Assembly: GCA_947345935.1 (NCBI GenBank)
Contig: CAMZZN010000026.1
Location: 1 to 35,183 of the forward strand
DNA from: an uncultured Ruminococcus sp.
Lineage (GTDB): Bacteria; Bacillota; Clostridia; Oscillospirales; Ruminococcaceae
Direction of reading: 5' to 3'
Length of the DNA stretch: 35,183 bases
Of the stretch, positions 7,991 through 15,680 are shown one piece after another. The position numbers were made by a program, and so were the translations under genes. Each line of letters begins with the position of its first letter. The stretch's first letter is position 1. The notes beneath the pieces are model-generated. The model was not told the DNA's origin, made no database searches, and worked only from the letters and a program-made list of their open reading frames with translations.

Positions 7991-8005
7991 GGCTGCTTGG
8001 CAGCC
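7991..8005 (-). promoter_or_regulatory. Short hairpin in the yerC-GH9 leader
   Basis: Six-bp perfect stem (GGCTGC at 7991-7996, GCAGCC at 8000-8005) with a 3-nt loop, a few bases upstream of the yerC ribosome binding site. It could modulate ribosome access or be a DNA operator. No T-tract follows it. Confidence 0.35.
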
Positions 8006-8027
8006 GCAAATTATTTTCACACTTTAC

Positions 8028-8056
8028 ATTTTAGCACATTATTACATAAAAGTAAA
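8028..8056 (-). promoter_or_regulatory. Promoter of the yerC-GH9 operon
   Basis: Minus strand: TTTACT (8051-8056), a 17-bp spacer and TAAAAT (8028-8033), preceded by TGC, an extended -10. It drives yerC and, by read-through, the cellulase gene. The AT-rich stretch 8057-8200 between this and the divergent promoter holds no gene. Confidence 0.65.
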
Positions 8057-8201
8057 GAGTAAATTAAAAATTCTCTTACACTTACATGAATATCATATCA
8101 CAAAATTAACAACTTGTAAAGAATAAATTCAAAATTTAGCAATATTTAATTAATGAACGCAATATCCAGGTAGTTCTAATAATATAATTTGCACACAAAG
8201 C

Positions 8202-8230
8202 TTGACTTTTTAAGTAAAAAATGTTAAAAT
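8202..8230 (+). promoter_or_regulatory. Promoter of the gene at 8252
   Basis: TTGACT (8202-8207), a 17-bp spacer and TAAAAT (8225-8230) with TGT immediately before, an extended -10. Transcription would start near 8237, leaving a very short leader that consists mostly of the ribosome binding site. Confidence 0.7.
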
Positions 8231-8251
8231 GAAAACGAAAGGAATGATTCT

Positions 8252-8800
8252 ATGCCCGATTTTGAACGTCTTGAAAAAAACATAATTGACAATATTTTTG
8301 AAGCGCAGGTCAAACTCGGCTTCGACGGCAGAGCAATGAGCCTGAATTACACCTCCGCTTCTCTCGCTCATCTTCTCGGAAAAAAGTTTACGCCGGACAC
8401 GCTGAGTCAGGTACTTGCGGATTTTTCGGATTATTCCCTGCCACGCCTCGGACAGTTGACCTATTCGGAAATAAAAAACGGCTTTTGCGTCACAATTCCT
8501 CCTGAGGGAACAAAATTCGTTCACAGCCTGCATGACGGCGAACAATTCATATCCAGTCTGGTAGGCGGCATAAGAGAACACCGTACGCCTGAAGAAATTC
8601 TCGATATTTTCCGCAGTTTTTCCGACAACGTATCAATCACTGAAATGGATAACGACGAATTCCGGTATCTCGTTTATTTTGAAAACGGCATTCCCGACGA
8701 CTACCGATACTGTCTTTCCGTTGACGAAGAAATAGATGGCAGCATTCATGTAACATATCATCGGTTTATCCGAGAAGATTATGAAGAACTTGGATTCTGA
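8252..8800 (+). CDS. Conserved protein of unknown function (DUF3877-like)
   Basis: A 182-residue soluble protein with no signal peptide or membrane segment. Notable parts are the N-terminal helix (F-E-R-L-E-K-N-I-I-D), a central E-G-T-K-F-V-H segment and a conserved-looking C-terminal block (G-I-P-D-D-Y-R-Y-C-L, then V-T-Y-H-R-F-I-R-E-D-Y-E-E-L) that I associate with the gut-Firmicute family DUF3877. The function is unknown. It has its own promoter (8202-8230), GAAAGGA 8 nt before the ATG and its own downstream hairpin, so it is probably monocistronic. It is divergent from yerC-GH9. Confidence 0.7.
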   Translation: MPDFERLEKNIIDNIFEAQVKLGFDGRAMSLNYTSASLAHLLGKKFTPDTLSQVLADFSDYSLPRLGQLTYSEIKNGFCVTIPPEGTKFVHSLHDGEQFISSLVGGIREHRTPEEILDIFRSFSDNVSITEMDNDEFRYLVYFENGIPDDYRYCLSVDEEIDGSIHVTYHRFIREDYEELGF

Positions 8801-8812
8801 AAGAATATAAAA

Positions 8813-8845
8813 AGCGTGTCCACTTTATATTAAAGCGAACACGCT
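8813..8845 (+). terminator. Hairpin terminator after the DUF3877-like gene
   Basis: A 14-bp stem with two mismatches (8813-8826 with 8832-8845) around a 5-nt loop, 12 nt past the stop codon. The T-tract is poor (the next Ts are around 8862-8868), so termination may be inefficient. The sequence 8846-8949 shows no gene. Confidence 0.5.
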
Positions 8846-8951
8846 CCAGCTTGTAAAAAAGTTTATTTTGATTATTATTGGGATTCCAAATGGGAAATAT
8901 CCCTTTGACAGAGTCCGGAGGCAGTTTTAGAGACTATTGAACAGGTCTAAT

Positions 8952-8988
8952 ATAAAAAACAAAACGGGGCGTTATGTGCCCCGTTTTG
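8952..8988 (-). terminator. Intrinsic terminator of the aquaporin gene
   Basis: An 11-bp perfect stem (CAAAACGGGGC at 8960-8970, GCCCCGTTTTG at 8978-8988), GC-rich at the top, followed on the minus strand by TTTTTT (8954-8959). Confidence 0.85.
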
Positions 8989-8994
8989 GATAAA

Positions 8995-9702
8995 TTACTG
9001 TTGGCTTTTTTCAAGCCATTTGTATGTAAGAGATGCAAGAGCCGCACCGATGAAAGGAGCTACAATGAAGATCCATACCTGCACGATAGCATCACCGAGA
9101 GCAAAAATTGCAGGTCCAAGGCTTCTTGCAGGATTTACAGATGTACCTGTCAGTCCGATTCCGAGAATATGTACAAGTGTAAGTGAAAGACCAATAATAA
9201 GTCCTCCGAATGAACCGTGATTTGCCTTCTTAGATGTTACGCCAAGAATTACCATTACAAAGATAAATGTGAGAATGATCTCAACAAGAAGTCCAGCAAT
9301 AATACTGTCGTTTACACCGGCAAGTGTATTTGCGCCCATTCCCCAAACCTTGTCCTCCGGAGCCGTCAGATCTTTTTTATCAGCAAATACAAAGATCAAA
9401 CGGAGAAGTGCAGTTCCGATAAGAGAACCTGCACACTGTGAGACAGTGTAACCAAGGAATTCTCTCGTGTTGAGTCCGCCGTTCATATAAACTGCAAACG
9501 ATACGGCAGGATTGATGTGACATCCTGAGATATTGCCGATGCAGTAAGCCATGCCTACAATCGTAAGTCCGAAAGCCAGAGCGGTAAGGATGTAACCGCT
9601 TCCGGAACATCCGACGGTCATCGCAGTTCCGCATCCGAGAATTACCAGCACACACGTTCCTATGCATTCAGCCACATACTTCTTGAGTGTTGATTTTTCC
9701 AT
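8995..9702 (-). CDS. aqpZ: Aquaporin Z-type water channel (MIP family)
   Basis: A 235-residue protein with six membrane spans and the two half-helix motifs of the major intrinsic protein family: H-I-N-P-A-V (about 62-67) and S-V-N-P-A-R-S (about 187-193). The selectivity-filter histidine (in L-V-H-I-L-G) and the arginine after the second NPA are present, with a Thr just before it, a water-type rather than glycerol-type filter. It should pass water across the cytoplasmic membrane for osmotic adjustment. The start has AGGAGG 8 nt upstream. It has its own promoter at 9755-9782, and a second, more distant promoter (9970-9998) could add a long structured leader. Confidence 0.93.
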   Translation of the reverse strand: MEKSTLKKYVAECIGTCVLVILGCGTAMTVGCSGSGYILTALAFGLTIVGMAYCIGNISGCHINPAVSFAVYMNGGLNTREFLGYTVSQCAGSLIGTALLRLIFVFADKKDLTAPEDKVWGMGANTLAGVNDSIIAGLLVEIILTFIFVMVILGVTSKKANHGSFGGLIIGLSLTLVHILGIGLTGTSVNPARSLGPAIFALGDAIVQVWIFIVAPFIGAALASLTYKWLEKSQQ

Positions 9703-9754
9703 TTTATTGTCCTCCTGTTAAAATTTATTTTTCCGGGTTTATCCAGACATTTTA

Positions 9755-9782
9755 ATTATATCATCTTTTTTGGCACAGTCAA
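9755..9782 (-). promoter_or_regulatory. aqpZ: Proximal promoter of aqpZ
   Basis: Minus strand: TTGACT (9777-9782), a 16-bp spacer and TATAAT (9755-9760). The leader is about 45 nt. Confidence 0.7.
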
Positions 9783-9853
9783 GGGTTTATATAAAAATAA
9801 GACCATTATTTGTAAACTTACGCAAACATATAAAAAATCATACCGTCAATATG

Positions 9854-9966
9854 TCAGAAACCGCACTCTTTTGAGTGCGGTTTCTGATTTGCCCGGTTTA
9901 CAAAGGATATTGTTTCGCTGATAATCGCTTATTGTGCAGAAAATACGTAATCAGCGATTCAATATC
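9854..9966 (-). ncRNA. Candidate small RNA (or distal structured leader of aqpZ)
   Basis: This gene-free stretch between the FkbM gene and aqpZ contains, in order on the minus strand, a promoter (9970-9998), a long stem-loop whose 17-nt arms (9950-9966 and 9906-9922) match at 15 positions, and a perfect 15-bp hairpin (9873-9887 with 9854-9868) with a 4-nt loop. The first stem begins at the predicted transcription start. Its 5-prime arm also contains AATCGCT, which can pair with AGCGATT inside the loop, so two mutually exclusive folds are possible. The second hairpin lacks a U-tract, so the RNA could end there or continue into aqpZ. I do not recognise a known RNA family, and no open reading frame is present. 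Confidence 0.4.
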
Positions 9967-9969
9967 TTA

Positions 9970-9998
9970 ATTATACATCAAAATCGTACAGGTGTAAA
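9970..9998 (-). promoter_or_regulatory. Promoter of the candidate small RNA
   Basis: Minus strand: TTTACA (9993-9998), a 17-bp spacer and TATAAT (9970-9975). It lies about 50 nt past the stop of the upstream gene and directs transcription into the hairpin region. No coding sequence follows for about 260 nt. Confidence 0.6.
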
Positions 9999-10051
9999 TG
10001 ATAATTTAAACTATAAATATAACGTTTTCTGTATTTATTTTCTGAAATTGA

Positions 10052-11116
10052 TTAAGGAACAGCGTACAGATTTGTCTCCCATGCCGGGATGTAAAGCTGA
10101 TGTCTGATATATAGTTTGTAATTCGGATTAAGCGATTTTATCAACAGCGGAAGTTCGAATATATCCTCGTTTCTGTGGTAAAGCGACACCATAAGCTTCG
10201 GGGAATAGTGCGCAATATTCTGGGATGCTCCCCAGATAGCCTCACGCTCAAATCCCTCGACATCCATTTTTATAATGGTAGACGGACGTCTTCCAAGAAT
10301 ACTGTCAACAGAGCGTGCAGCAATGAGCGTATCAGACGATCCGGTGATAGCCGACTGTCTCCCTGCCTTGGCTGCAAACGGAAGCTCTGTATCAACACAC
10401 CAGGCAGCGGCATTAAATGCATAGACGTGGTTCATACCGTCAACTGATTTTGCAAGCTTCTTAAAATTTTTCTTATCCGGTTCAAGCGCATAGATTGAAT
10501 GATAGAGACCGTGAGTAAATTCCAGCAGTTCTCTTATCGTATCCCCGTTATACGCACCTAAATCAACATATGTCTCGTTGAGAGTCGGTCTGATTATTTT
10601 TTTGTATATCTCCGCTTTAGGCGTTGTGACAGCTGACAGGTACTCGATTTTTCCGCTTATTTTAAAATTAAGAATATTCGCATAAACCTTTCTGGAATAA
10701 TCATCGGCAAGACTGTCATATACGGCACGTATCCTTTCCGCATTTTCCAGACAGTATTCATATGTAAACAATCCTCTTCCGACAACCGGAACATCCGGAA
10801 CGTAAAGCGTATGGCGTGAGGCAATACTGTGGATTTTATCAACGATTTCCTGGTATCCTGCAGCAAATGCAAGAACGACAGCAAAGTCCCCGACCATTTC
10901 CTCAACCTCAGACAGCTTATGCACTCGGAATCCCTCAAAAGAATGACCACGAACGAAATCGTCACTGGCAAAGACGCCTGAAACAGTTATTCCCTTTTCA
11001 TTGAAAACGGACATGATCTTCAGAGCGCCGTCCCCCATTCCGTATATAAATATAGGTCTTTTCTCAGCCTTCAACCTATCCCAGCATGATTGCTTTTCTG
11101 TTATAAAGGACAACAT
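10052..11116 (-). CDS. FkbM-family SAM-dependent methyltransferase
   Basis: A 354-residue two-part protein. The N-terminal third contains a Rossmann-like nucleotide-binding start (P-I-F-I-Y-G-M-G-D-G-A, about residues 22-32). The C-terminal half is an FkbM-type methyltransferase with the SAM-binding loop V-D-L-G-A-Y-N-G-D-T and the family motif I-I-K-M-D-V-E-G-F-E. Such proteins usually O-methylate sugars or small metabolites; the substrate here is unknown. The ATG at 11116 is chosen because GGAGG lies 10 nt upstream and this start avoids overlap with the preceding gene, whereas an in-frame start at 11185 would lie inside it. It is the second gene of an operon with the PH-like protein. Confidence 0.85.
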   Translation of the reverse strand: MLSFITEKQSCWDRLKAEKRPIFIYGMGDGALKIMSVFNEKGITVSGVFASDDFVRGHSFEGFRVHKLSEVEEMVGDFAVVLAFAAGYQEIVDKIHSIASRHTLYVPDVPVVGRGLFTYEYCLENAERIRAVYDSLADDYSRKVYANILNFKISGKIEYLSAVTTPKAEIYKKIIRPTLNETYVDLGAYNGDTIRELLEFTHGLYHSIYALEPDKKNFKKLAKSVDGMNHVYAFNAAAWCVDTELPFAAKAGRQSAITGSSDTLIAARSVDSILGRRPSTIIKMDVEGFEREAIWGASQNIAHYSPKLMVSLYHRNEDIFELPLLIKSLNPNYKLYIRHQLYIPAWETNLYAVP

Positions 11117-11135
11117 CCTGTATATTCCTCCGTAA

Positions 11136-11558
11136 TCAATATTGTTCGTCGTTAAAATCGCCGTCGTAGTCGGCGCCGTCGTCACAGTGATCGTGACCGA
11201 AAGACATCATATCTCTGCCTCGGATCCCATATCGGTCACGCATAATAGTAAGATGCTTGTCAATAAGTTCTGAAACCGCACGCACGTTTTTTATACAGTG
11301 AACTTCTTTTGAAGGAGTATCTGCGTCACGGCTGTATATTATAATAGTACCGCATTTGAACATTCTCTGGAAAAACGGAAACCTGACCTTTTTGTCGATT
11401 ATTTTATAAAGATCTATCTCGTCTTCGTCAACATTCAGAAATCCCGTACGTGTAATAAATTTTGTTTCGGTAAGATAATATCGTGTAAATGAAATGGGTA
11501 AACCGAAGAGAGTACGTTTTTTATCAGTCCACACATATTTAAAAGCGTCTTTTTTCAT
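11136..11558 (-). CDS. Small PH-domain-like protein with acidic tail
   Basis: A 140-residue protein that looks like a bacterial PH (DUF304-type) fold: alternating beta-strands with R-Y-Y-L-T-E-T-K-F-I-T-R-T-G-F, then D-L-Y-K-I, and T-I-I-I-Y-S-R-D-A. A His/Asp-rich tail follows (H-D-H-C-D-D-G-A-D-Y-D-G-D-F). No membrane segment is visible, so unlike many bPH proteins it is probably soluble. The acidic tail may bind a metal, but that is speculation. AAGGAGG lies 8 nt before the ATG, and the promoter at 11594-11622 should drive it together with the FkbM gene 19 nt downstream. Confidence 0.65.
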   Translation of the reverse strand: MKKDAFKYVWTDKKRTLFGLPISFTRYYLTETKFITRTGFLNVDEDEIDLYKIIDKKVRFPFFQRMFKCGTIIIYSRDADTPSKEVHCIKNVRAVSELIDKHLTIMRDRYGIRGRDMMSFGHDHCDDGADYDGDFNDEQY

Positions 11559-11593
11559 GCGTATTTCCTCCTTGGGATGTTAGTCATATATTT

Positions 11594-11622
11594 ATTTTAC
11601 CACAAAATTCACCGCTCGTCAA
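11594..11622 (-). promoter_or_regulatory. Promoter of the PH-like/FkbM operon
   Basis: Minus strand: TTGACG (11617-11622), a 17-bp spacer and TAAAAT (11594-11599) preceded by TGG, an extended -10. It is divergent from the rpsO promoter. Confidence 0.65.
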
Positions 11623-11681
11623 CATTTTTTTATACATTTGCATTATGACTTTGTATTTTTATAAAAAAAACAGAAAACCCC

Positions 11682-11710
11682 TTTACAAATCATAAAAAAT
11701 GTGATATAAT
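11682..11710 (+). promoter_or_regulatory. rpsO: Promoter of rpsO
   Basis: TTTACA (11682-11687), a 17-bp spacer and TATAAT (11705-11710). Transcription should start near 11717. Confidence 0.75.
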
Positions 11711-11716
11711 AAAAAC

Positions 11717-11798
11717 ACCGTGTACCCGGACTGAGGCTTGACCTCTTGATTTTCACCTCTGTCTGAGTGAACGGAATTTATACTAAGAGGTGCTTTCA
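11717..11798 (+). promoter_or_regulatory. Putative S15 autoregulatory leader
   Basis: The roughly 80-nt rpsO leader is structured. GAGG-CTTGA-CCTC forms a small hairpin, CCGT near its 5-prime end can pair with ACGG at 11771-11774, and CACCTCT (11754-11760) is perfectly complementary to AGAGGTG (11786-11792), which is the ribosome binding site. Sequestration of that site would allow S15 to repress its own translation, as is known for S15 in several bacterial groups. Binding to this leader is inferred. Confidence 0.55.
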
Positions 11799-12065
11799 AT
11801 GTTACTGAAAGAAGAAAAAACAGCCGTTATCGAGGCTAACAGAACACACGCAAACGACACAGGATCTCCCGAAGTTCAGATCGCTATTCTTACAAAAAGA
11901 ATCAATGATCTTACTGAACATCTCAAAAGTCACAAGAACGACCACCACTCAAGAAGAGGTCTTCTTAAAATGGTAGGTCACAGACGTAACCTTCTCGGCT
12001 ATCTTAAGAAGAAGGACATCAACAGATATCGTGCTATCGTAGAGAAGCTCGGTCTCCGTAAGTAA
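11799..12065 (+). CDS. rpsO: 30S ribosomal protein S15
   Basis: An 88-residue protein of the exact family size. It carries the hallmark S15 segments [32 protein letters not shown] and R-R-N-L-L-G-Y-L. S15 binds 16S rRNA helices 20-22 early in small-subunit assembly. The ATG at 11799 is preceded 6 nt upstream by AGAGGTG; an in-frame GTG at 11790 overlaps that site and is rejected. It is followed by pnp, the common rpsO-pnp order. Confidence 0.97.
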   Translation: MLLKEEKTAVIEANRTHANDTGSPEVQIAILTKRINDLTEHLKSHKNDHHSRRGLLKMVGHRRNLLGYLKKKDINRYRAIVEKLGLRK

Positions 12066-12080
12066 TTCAAAGCGTATCAA

Positions 12081-12103
12081 GGCAGAGGGACAGACCTTCT
12101 GCC
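12081..12103 (+). promoter_or_regulatory. rpsO-pnp intercistronic hairpin
   Basis: GGCAGA (12081-12086) pairs with TCTGCC (12098-12103), with further GG/CC pairing inside, followed by only three Ts. It may be a partial terminator or an RNA processing/stability hairpin between rpsO and pnp. Confidence 0.45.
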
Positions 12104-12132
12104 TTTACGTCTATATTTTAATCGGCAGAAAA

Positions 12133-12200
12133 AGGCTTTTAGCATTAAACTGTGCTTCGCAGCTCCTACTGTCACGAGGCAGAGTTTATTGCTAAAGCCT
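12133..12200 (+). promoter_or_regulatory. pnp: Long leader hairpin of pnp
   Basis: The arms at 12133-12151 and 12181-12200 pair over nearly 19 bp with one bulge and about one mismatch (AGGCTTTTAGCATTAAACT against AGAGTTTATTGCTAAAGCCT), with a 29-nt loop. It ends 13 nt before the pnp ribosome binding site. A duplex in this place recalls the pnp leader of enterobacteria, where RNase III cleavage and PNPase itself control expression. The role here is inferred. Confidence 0.5.
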
Positions 12201-12226
12201 CTGCAAAAAACAAGGAGGATCAATTT

Positions 12227-14341
12227 ATGTTTGAAAATTACAGAACCTTTGAAACTACCTATGCAGGCAGACCTTTCATTGTTGAAACAGGAAAGGCGTG
12301 CGGTCTGTCAAACGGATCATGCTGGGTAAGATACGGCGATACCGTCGTTATGGCAAATGTTACGGCAAGCGCAAAACCCAGAGAGGGCATTGACTTCTTC
12401 CCGCTTTCCGTTGATTACGAGGAAAGACTCTATTCCGTTGGAAAGATCCCTGGTTCATTTACAAAGAGAGAGGGAAAGCCCTCCGAAAAGGCTATCCTTA
12501 CTTCAAGATGTGTGGACAGACCTATGCGCCCCCTCTTCCCCAAGGATATGAGAAACGACGTTTCTATTGTTATGACTGTTCTTTCCGTAGAGCCGGACAA
12601 CTCCCCTGAGATTGCCGGAATGATCGCCGCTTCTATCGCTGTTTCTATCTCCGATATTCCGTGGAACGGTCCTATCGCCGGAATCAACGTAGGTCTTGTG
12701 GACGGAGAGATCGTTCTCAACCCTACTCTTGAACAGAGAGCAAAGACTGACCTTGTTCTCACGGTTGCAGGAACTGCCGAGAAGATCGTTATGATCGAAG
12801 CGGGAGCTAACGAAGTGCCCGAGGACAAAATGCTTGAGGCTATTATGACAGGTCACGAAGAGATCAAGAAAATGGTCGCATTTATCAGCGATATCCGTGC
12901 TCAGATCGGCAAACCTAAATTTGCTTTCGAGTCTCAGGAAGTAGATCACGATATGTTCGACGCTATCGAGGAATTTGCAGCAGAGCGTGTAAAATATGCT
13001 CTTGATACAAATGACAAGACTGTACGTGACGCAAGACTTGCTCCTATCGTTGACGATATCCATGCTAAATTTGACGAGATTTATCCTGAGCAGATTGCCA
13101 TGATAGACGAATGCATATACAAGCTCCAGAAAAAGATTGTCCGCACATGGCTCTATGAGGGCAAGCGTGTCGACGGCAGAGGAATAGATGAGATACGTCC
13201 TCTTGCTGCCGAAGTAGGACTTCTCCCCAGGGTTCACGGTTCGGGACTTTTTACAAGAGGTCAGACTCAGGTTCTTACAATTGCCACTCTCGGTCCTGTC
13301 AGCGACTCGCAGCGTATTGACGGTCTTGACGAAGAAGAAACTAAGAGATATATGCATCAGTACAACTTCCCGAGCTATTCGGTAGGCGAAACAAAGCCCT
13401 CCAGAGGTCCGGGACGCCGTGAGATCGGTCACGGAGCTCTCGCTGAAAGAGCTCTCGCCCCCGTTATCCCCTCCGTTGAGGAATTCCCCTATGCCCTCAG
13501 ACTTGTCTCTGAAGTTCTCTCCTCAAACGGCTCCACATCGCAGGGATCTATATGCGGCTCAACTCTTGCGCTTATGGACGCAGGCGTTCCGATCAAAGCT
13601 CCGGTCGCAGGTATTTCATGCGGACTTATCACGCTTCCTGACAGCGACGACTTCATGACAATGGTAGATATCCAGGGGCTTGAGGACTTCTTCGGCGATA
13701 TGGACTTCAAAGTCGGAGGAACTCACAAGGGTATCACAGCTATCCAGGTCGATATTAAAGTCGACGGTCTTACCCCCGCTATCATCAAGGAAGCTTTTGA
13801 AAAGACAAGAAAAGCACGTCTTTACATCCTTGACGAGATCATGCTGAAGGCTATTCCTGCGCCCAGAGAAAGCGTAAACCAGTACGCTCCCAAGATGCTT
13901 CAGACTAAGATCTCTGTTGAAAAGATACGTGAAGTTATCGGTCAGGGCGGCAAGGTTATCCAGAAGATATCTGCCGACTGCGATGTAAAGATCGACATAA
14001 ACGACGAGGGAAATGTATTTGTCAGCGGCATTGACAGCAATAACACAAAAAAAGCTATTCAGATTGTTGAAACGATCGCTAACGGTCCTGAAGTCGGCGC
14101 AATATATAAGGGTAAGGTCGTAAGAATCATGGAATTCGGCGCTTTCGTCGAGATAGTGCCCGGAATGGACGGTCTTGTTCATATATCAAAGCTTGACAAG
14201 CAGAGAGTTGAAAAGGTCGAGGACGTTGTCTCGGTCGGCGACGAAATTGTTGTAAAGGTAACAGAGATAGACCGCATGGGAAGAATCAACCTTTCACGCA
14301 GAGACGCTCTTGCTGATATCGAAGCAAAGAGACAGGGCTGA
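12227..14341 (+). CDS. pnp: Polyribonucleotide nucleotidyltransferase (PNPase)
   Basis: A 704-residue enzyme of normal length. It has two RNase PH domains (about 10-230 and 310-540), the second with G-S-T-S-Q-G-S-I-C-G-S-T-L-A and the G-Q-T-Q-V-L stretch before it. A KH domain with the G-x-x-G loop I-G-Q-G-G-K-V-I and an S1 domain (from G-A-I-Y-K-G-K-V to the end) follow. It degrades RNA phosphorolytically from the 3-prime end in the cytosolic degradosome. The ATG at 12227 has AAGGAGGA 7 nt upstream; an in-frame upstream start at 12152 lies inside the leader hairpin and is rejected. Confidence 0.97.
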   Translation: MFENYRTFETTYAGRPFIVETGKACGLSNGSCWVRYGDTVVMANVTASAKPREGIDFFPLSVDYEERLYSVGKIPGSFTKREGKPSEKAILTSRCVDRPMRPLFPKDMRNDVSIVMTVLSVEPDNSPEIAGMIAASIAVSISDIPWNGPIAGINVGLVDGEIVLNPTLEQRAKTDLVLTVAGTAEKIVMIEAGANEVPEDKMLEAIMTGHEEIKKMVAFISDIRAQIGKPKFAFESQEVDHDMFDAIEEFAAERVKYALDTNDKTVRDARLAPIVDDIHAKFDEIYPEQIAMIDECIYKLQKKIVRTWLYEGKRVDGRGIDEIRPLAAEVGLLPRVHGSGLFTRGQTQVLTIATLGPVSDSQRIDGLDEEETKRYMHQYNFPSYSVGETKPSRGPGRREIGHGALAERALAPVIPSVEEFPYALRLVSEVLSSNGSTSQGSICGSTLALMDAGVPIKAPVAGISCGLITLPDSDDFMTMVDIQGLEDFFGDMDFKVGGTHKGITAIQVDIKVDGLTPAIIKEAFEKTRKARLYILDEIMLKAIPAPRESVNQYAPKMLQTKISVEKIREVIGQGGKVIQKISADCDVKIDINDEGNVFVSGIDSNNTKKAIQIVETIANGPEVGAIYKGKVVRIMEFGAFVEIVPGMDGLVHISKLDKQRVEKVEDVVSVGDEIVVKVTEIDRMGRINLSRRDALADIEAKRQG

Positions 14342-14360
14342 TAAAATTCTGACAGCAGCG

Positions 14361-14408
14361 CCGTACAAAACCGCCCGACGGTCTTTGTGCGGTGTTGTTT
14401 TAATCGTT
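14361..14408 (+). terminator. Terminator after pnp
   Basis: The stem CCGTACAAAACCG (14361-14373) pairs with CGGTCTTTGTGCGG (14379-14392) with one bulge and one wobble, followed by T-rich sequence (14393-14402). No clear promoter follows before the next gene, so partial read-through is likely. Confidence 0.65.
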
Positions 14409-14427
14409 TTCGCTAAAGGAGGAAATA

Positions 14428-15660
14428 ATGATAACATACAGTGATGCAGTAAAAATTCTTTCGGATTACGGACAGGAGCATATCCTCAGATACTATGACG
14501 AACTTTCTGAGGACGAAAAAAACGAACTTCTGAAACAAATAGAGCTGACGGATCTTTCCGTTCTTGAAGATTTTAAGCACAGAGACGACGAATCCGGCAA
14601 AAGAGGCGGTTTTGAACCTCTCGATGCTGTTACTGTAGACGATATTGAGAAAAACAAAAATAAATACCTGAATGCAGGAATCGAAGCTATAAAAGCCGGT
14701 AAAGCTGCTGCTGTAATGCTTGCCGGAGGTCAGGGCACACGTCTCGGCTTCGACAGCCCAAAAGGTATGTTCAATATCGGTGAAAGCAGGGAGCTATGTA
14801 TTTTTCAGTGCCAGATCAATAATCTGCTGGACGTTGTAAAGCTTACCGGAACTTTTATCCCTCTGTATATAATGACAAGTGAAAAAAATAACAACGAAAC
14901 AGCAGCGTTCTTTGAGAAAAATGATTATTTCGGATATGACAGCAGCTATGTAAAATTCTTTATTCAGGATATGGCTCCATCGGTAGATTTCAGCGGAAAA
15001 ATTCTTATGGAGAGCAAATCGAAAATGGCTGTCTCCCCAAACGGCAACGGCGGCTGGTTTTCGTCGATCGTAAGAGCCGGACTTCTTGACGAGATAAGTG
15101 AAAAGGGTATTGAATGGATAAACGTTTTTGCTGTTGACAACGTGCTCCAGCGTATAGCCGATCCCATGTTTATCGGCGCTGTTATCAGCTCGGGAATGCA
15201 GTCGGGAAGCAAGGTCGTAAGAAAGGCAGCTCCCGATGAACGTGTGGGTGTTTTATGTCTGGAAAACGGCAAACCGTCTATTGTGGAATACTATGAGATG
15301 ACTGATGAAATGCGCACGCTTACAGATGAAAATGGTGGACTTGCATATAAATTTGGTGTTATACTGAACTACTTGTTCAACGTCGGAAAGGCTGTTGAAA
15401 TACTGAATAATAAAATGCCTGTCCACATTGCAGAGAAGAAGATACCCTATATGAATGATAAGGGTATTCTTGTCAGTCCAAAAGAAGCCAACGGTTATAA
15501 ATTTGAAACCCTTGTTCTGGATATGATCCATATGCAGGACAGCTGCCTTTCCTATGAAGTAGTACGGAACAGAGAATTTGCTCCGGTTAAAAATGCTACA
15601 GGTACTGATTCAGTTGAATCAGCAAGAGAACTCCTGAAACAGAACGGCGTCAAACTTTAA
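14428..15660 (+). CDS. UDP-sugar pyrophosphorylase, UAP1-like (UDP-GlcNAc/GalNAc type)
   Basis: A 410-residue enzyme of the eukaryotic-type UDPGP family rather than the GlmU or GalU families. The nucleotide-binding loop L-A-G-G-Q-G-T-R-L-G is at 98-107 and is followed by D-S-P-K-G-M-F. The substrate-side motif P-N-G-N-G-G-W (about 204-210) and Y-K-F-E-T-L-V-L-D-M near residue 365 match UAP1-like proteins. It should make UDP-GlcNAc or a related UDP-sugar from UTP and the sugar 1-phosphate, in the cytosol, feeding wall or capsule synthesis. AAAGGAGG lies before the ATG. Two ABC exporter genes follow closely on the same strand. Confidence 0.88.
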   Translation: MITYSDAVKILSDYGQEHILRYYDELSEDEKNELLKQIELTDLSVLEDFKHRDDESGKRGGFEPLDAVTVDDIEKNKNKYLNAGIEAIKAGKAAAVMLAGGQGTRLGFDSPKGMFNIGESRELCIFQCQINNLLDVVKLTGTFIPLYIMTSEKNNNETAAFFEKNDYFGYDSSYVKFFIQDMAPSVDFSGKILMESKSKMAVSPNGNGGWFSSIVRAGLLDEISEKGIEWINVFAVDNVLQRIADPMFIGAVISSGMQSGSKVVRKAAPDERVGVLCLENGKPSIVEYYEMTDEMRTLTDENGGLAYKFGVILNYLFNVGKAVEILNNKMPVHIAEKKIPYMNDKGILVSPKEANGYKFETLVLDMIHMQDSCLSYEVVRNREFAPVKNATGTDSVESARELLKQNGVKL

Positions 15661-15680
15661 CAGGTGTTGAAATTCATAAT

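Noticed and set aside
12503-13432. 309-codon minus-strand open frame inside pnp
   Set aside because: Antisense shadow of PNPase caused by codon bias; composition is not protein-like.
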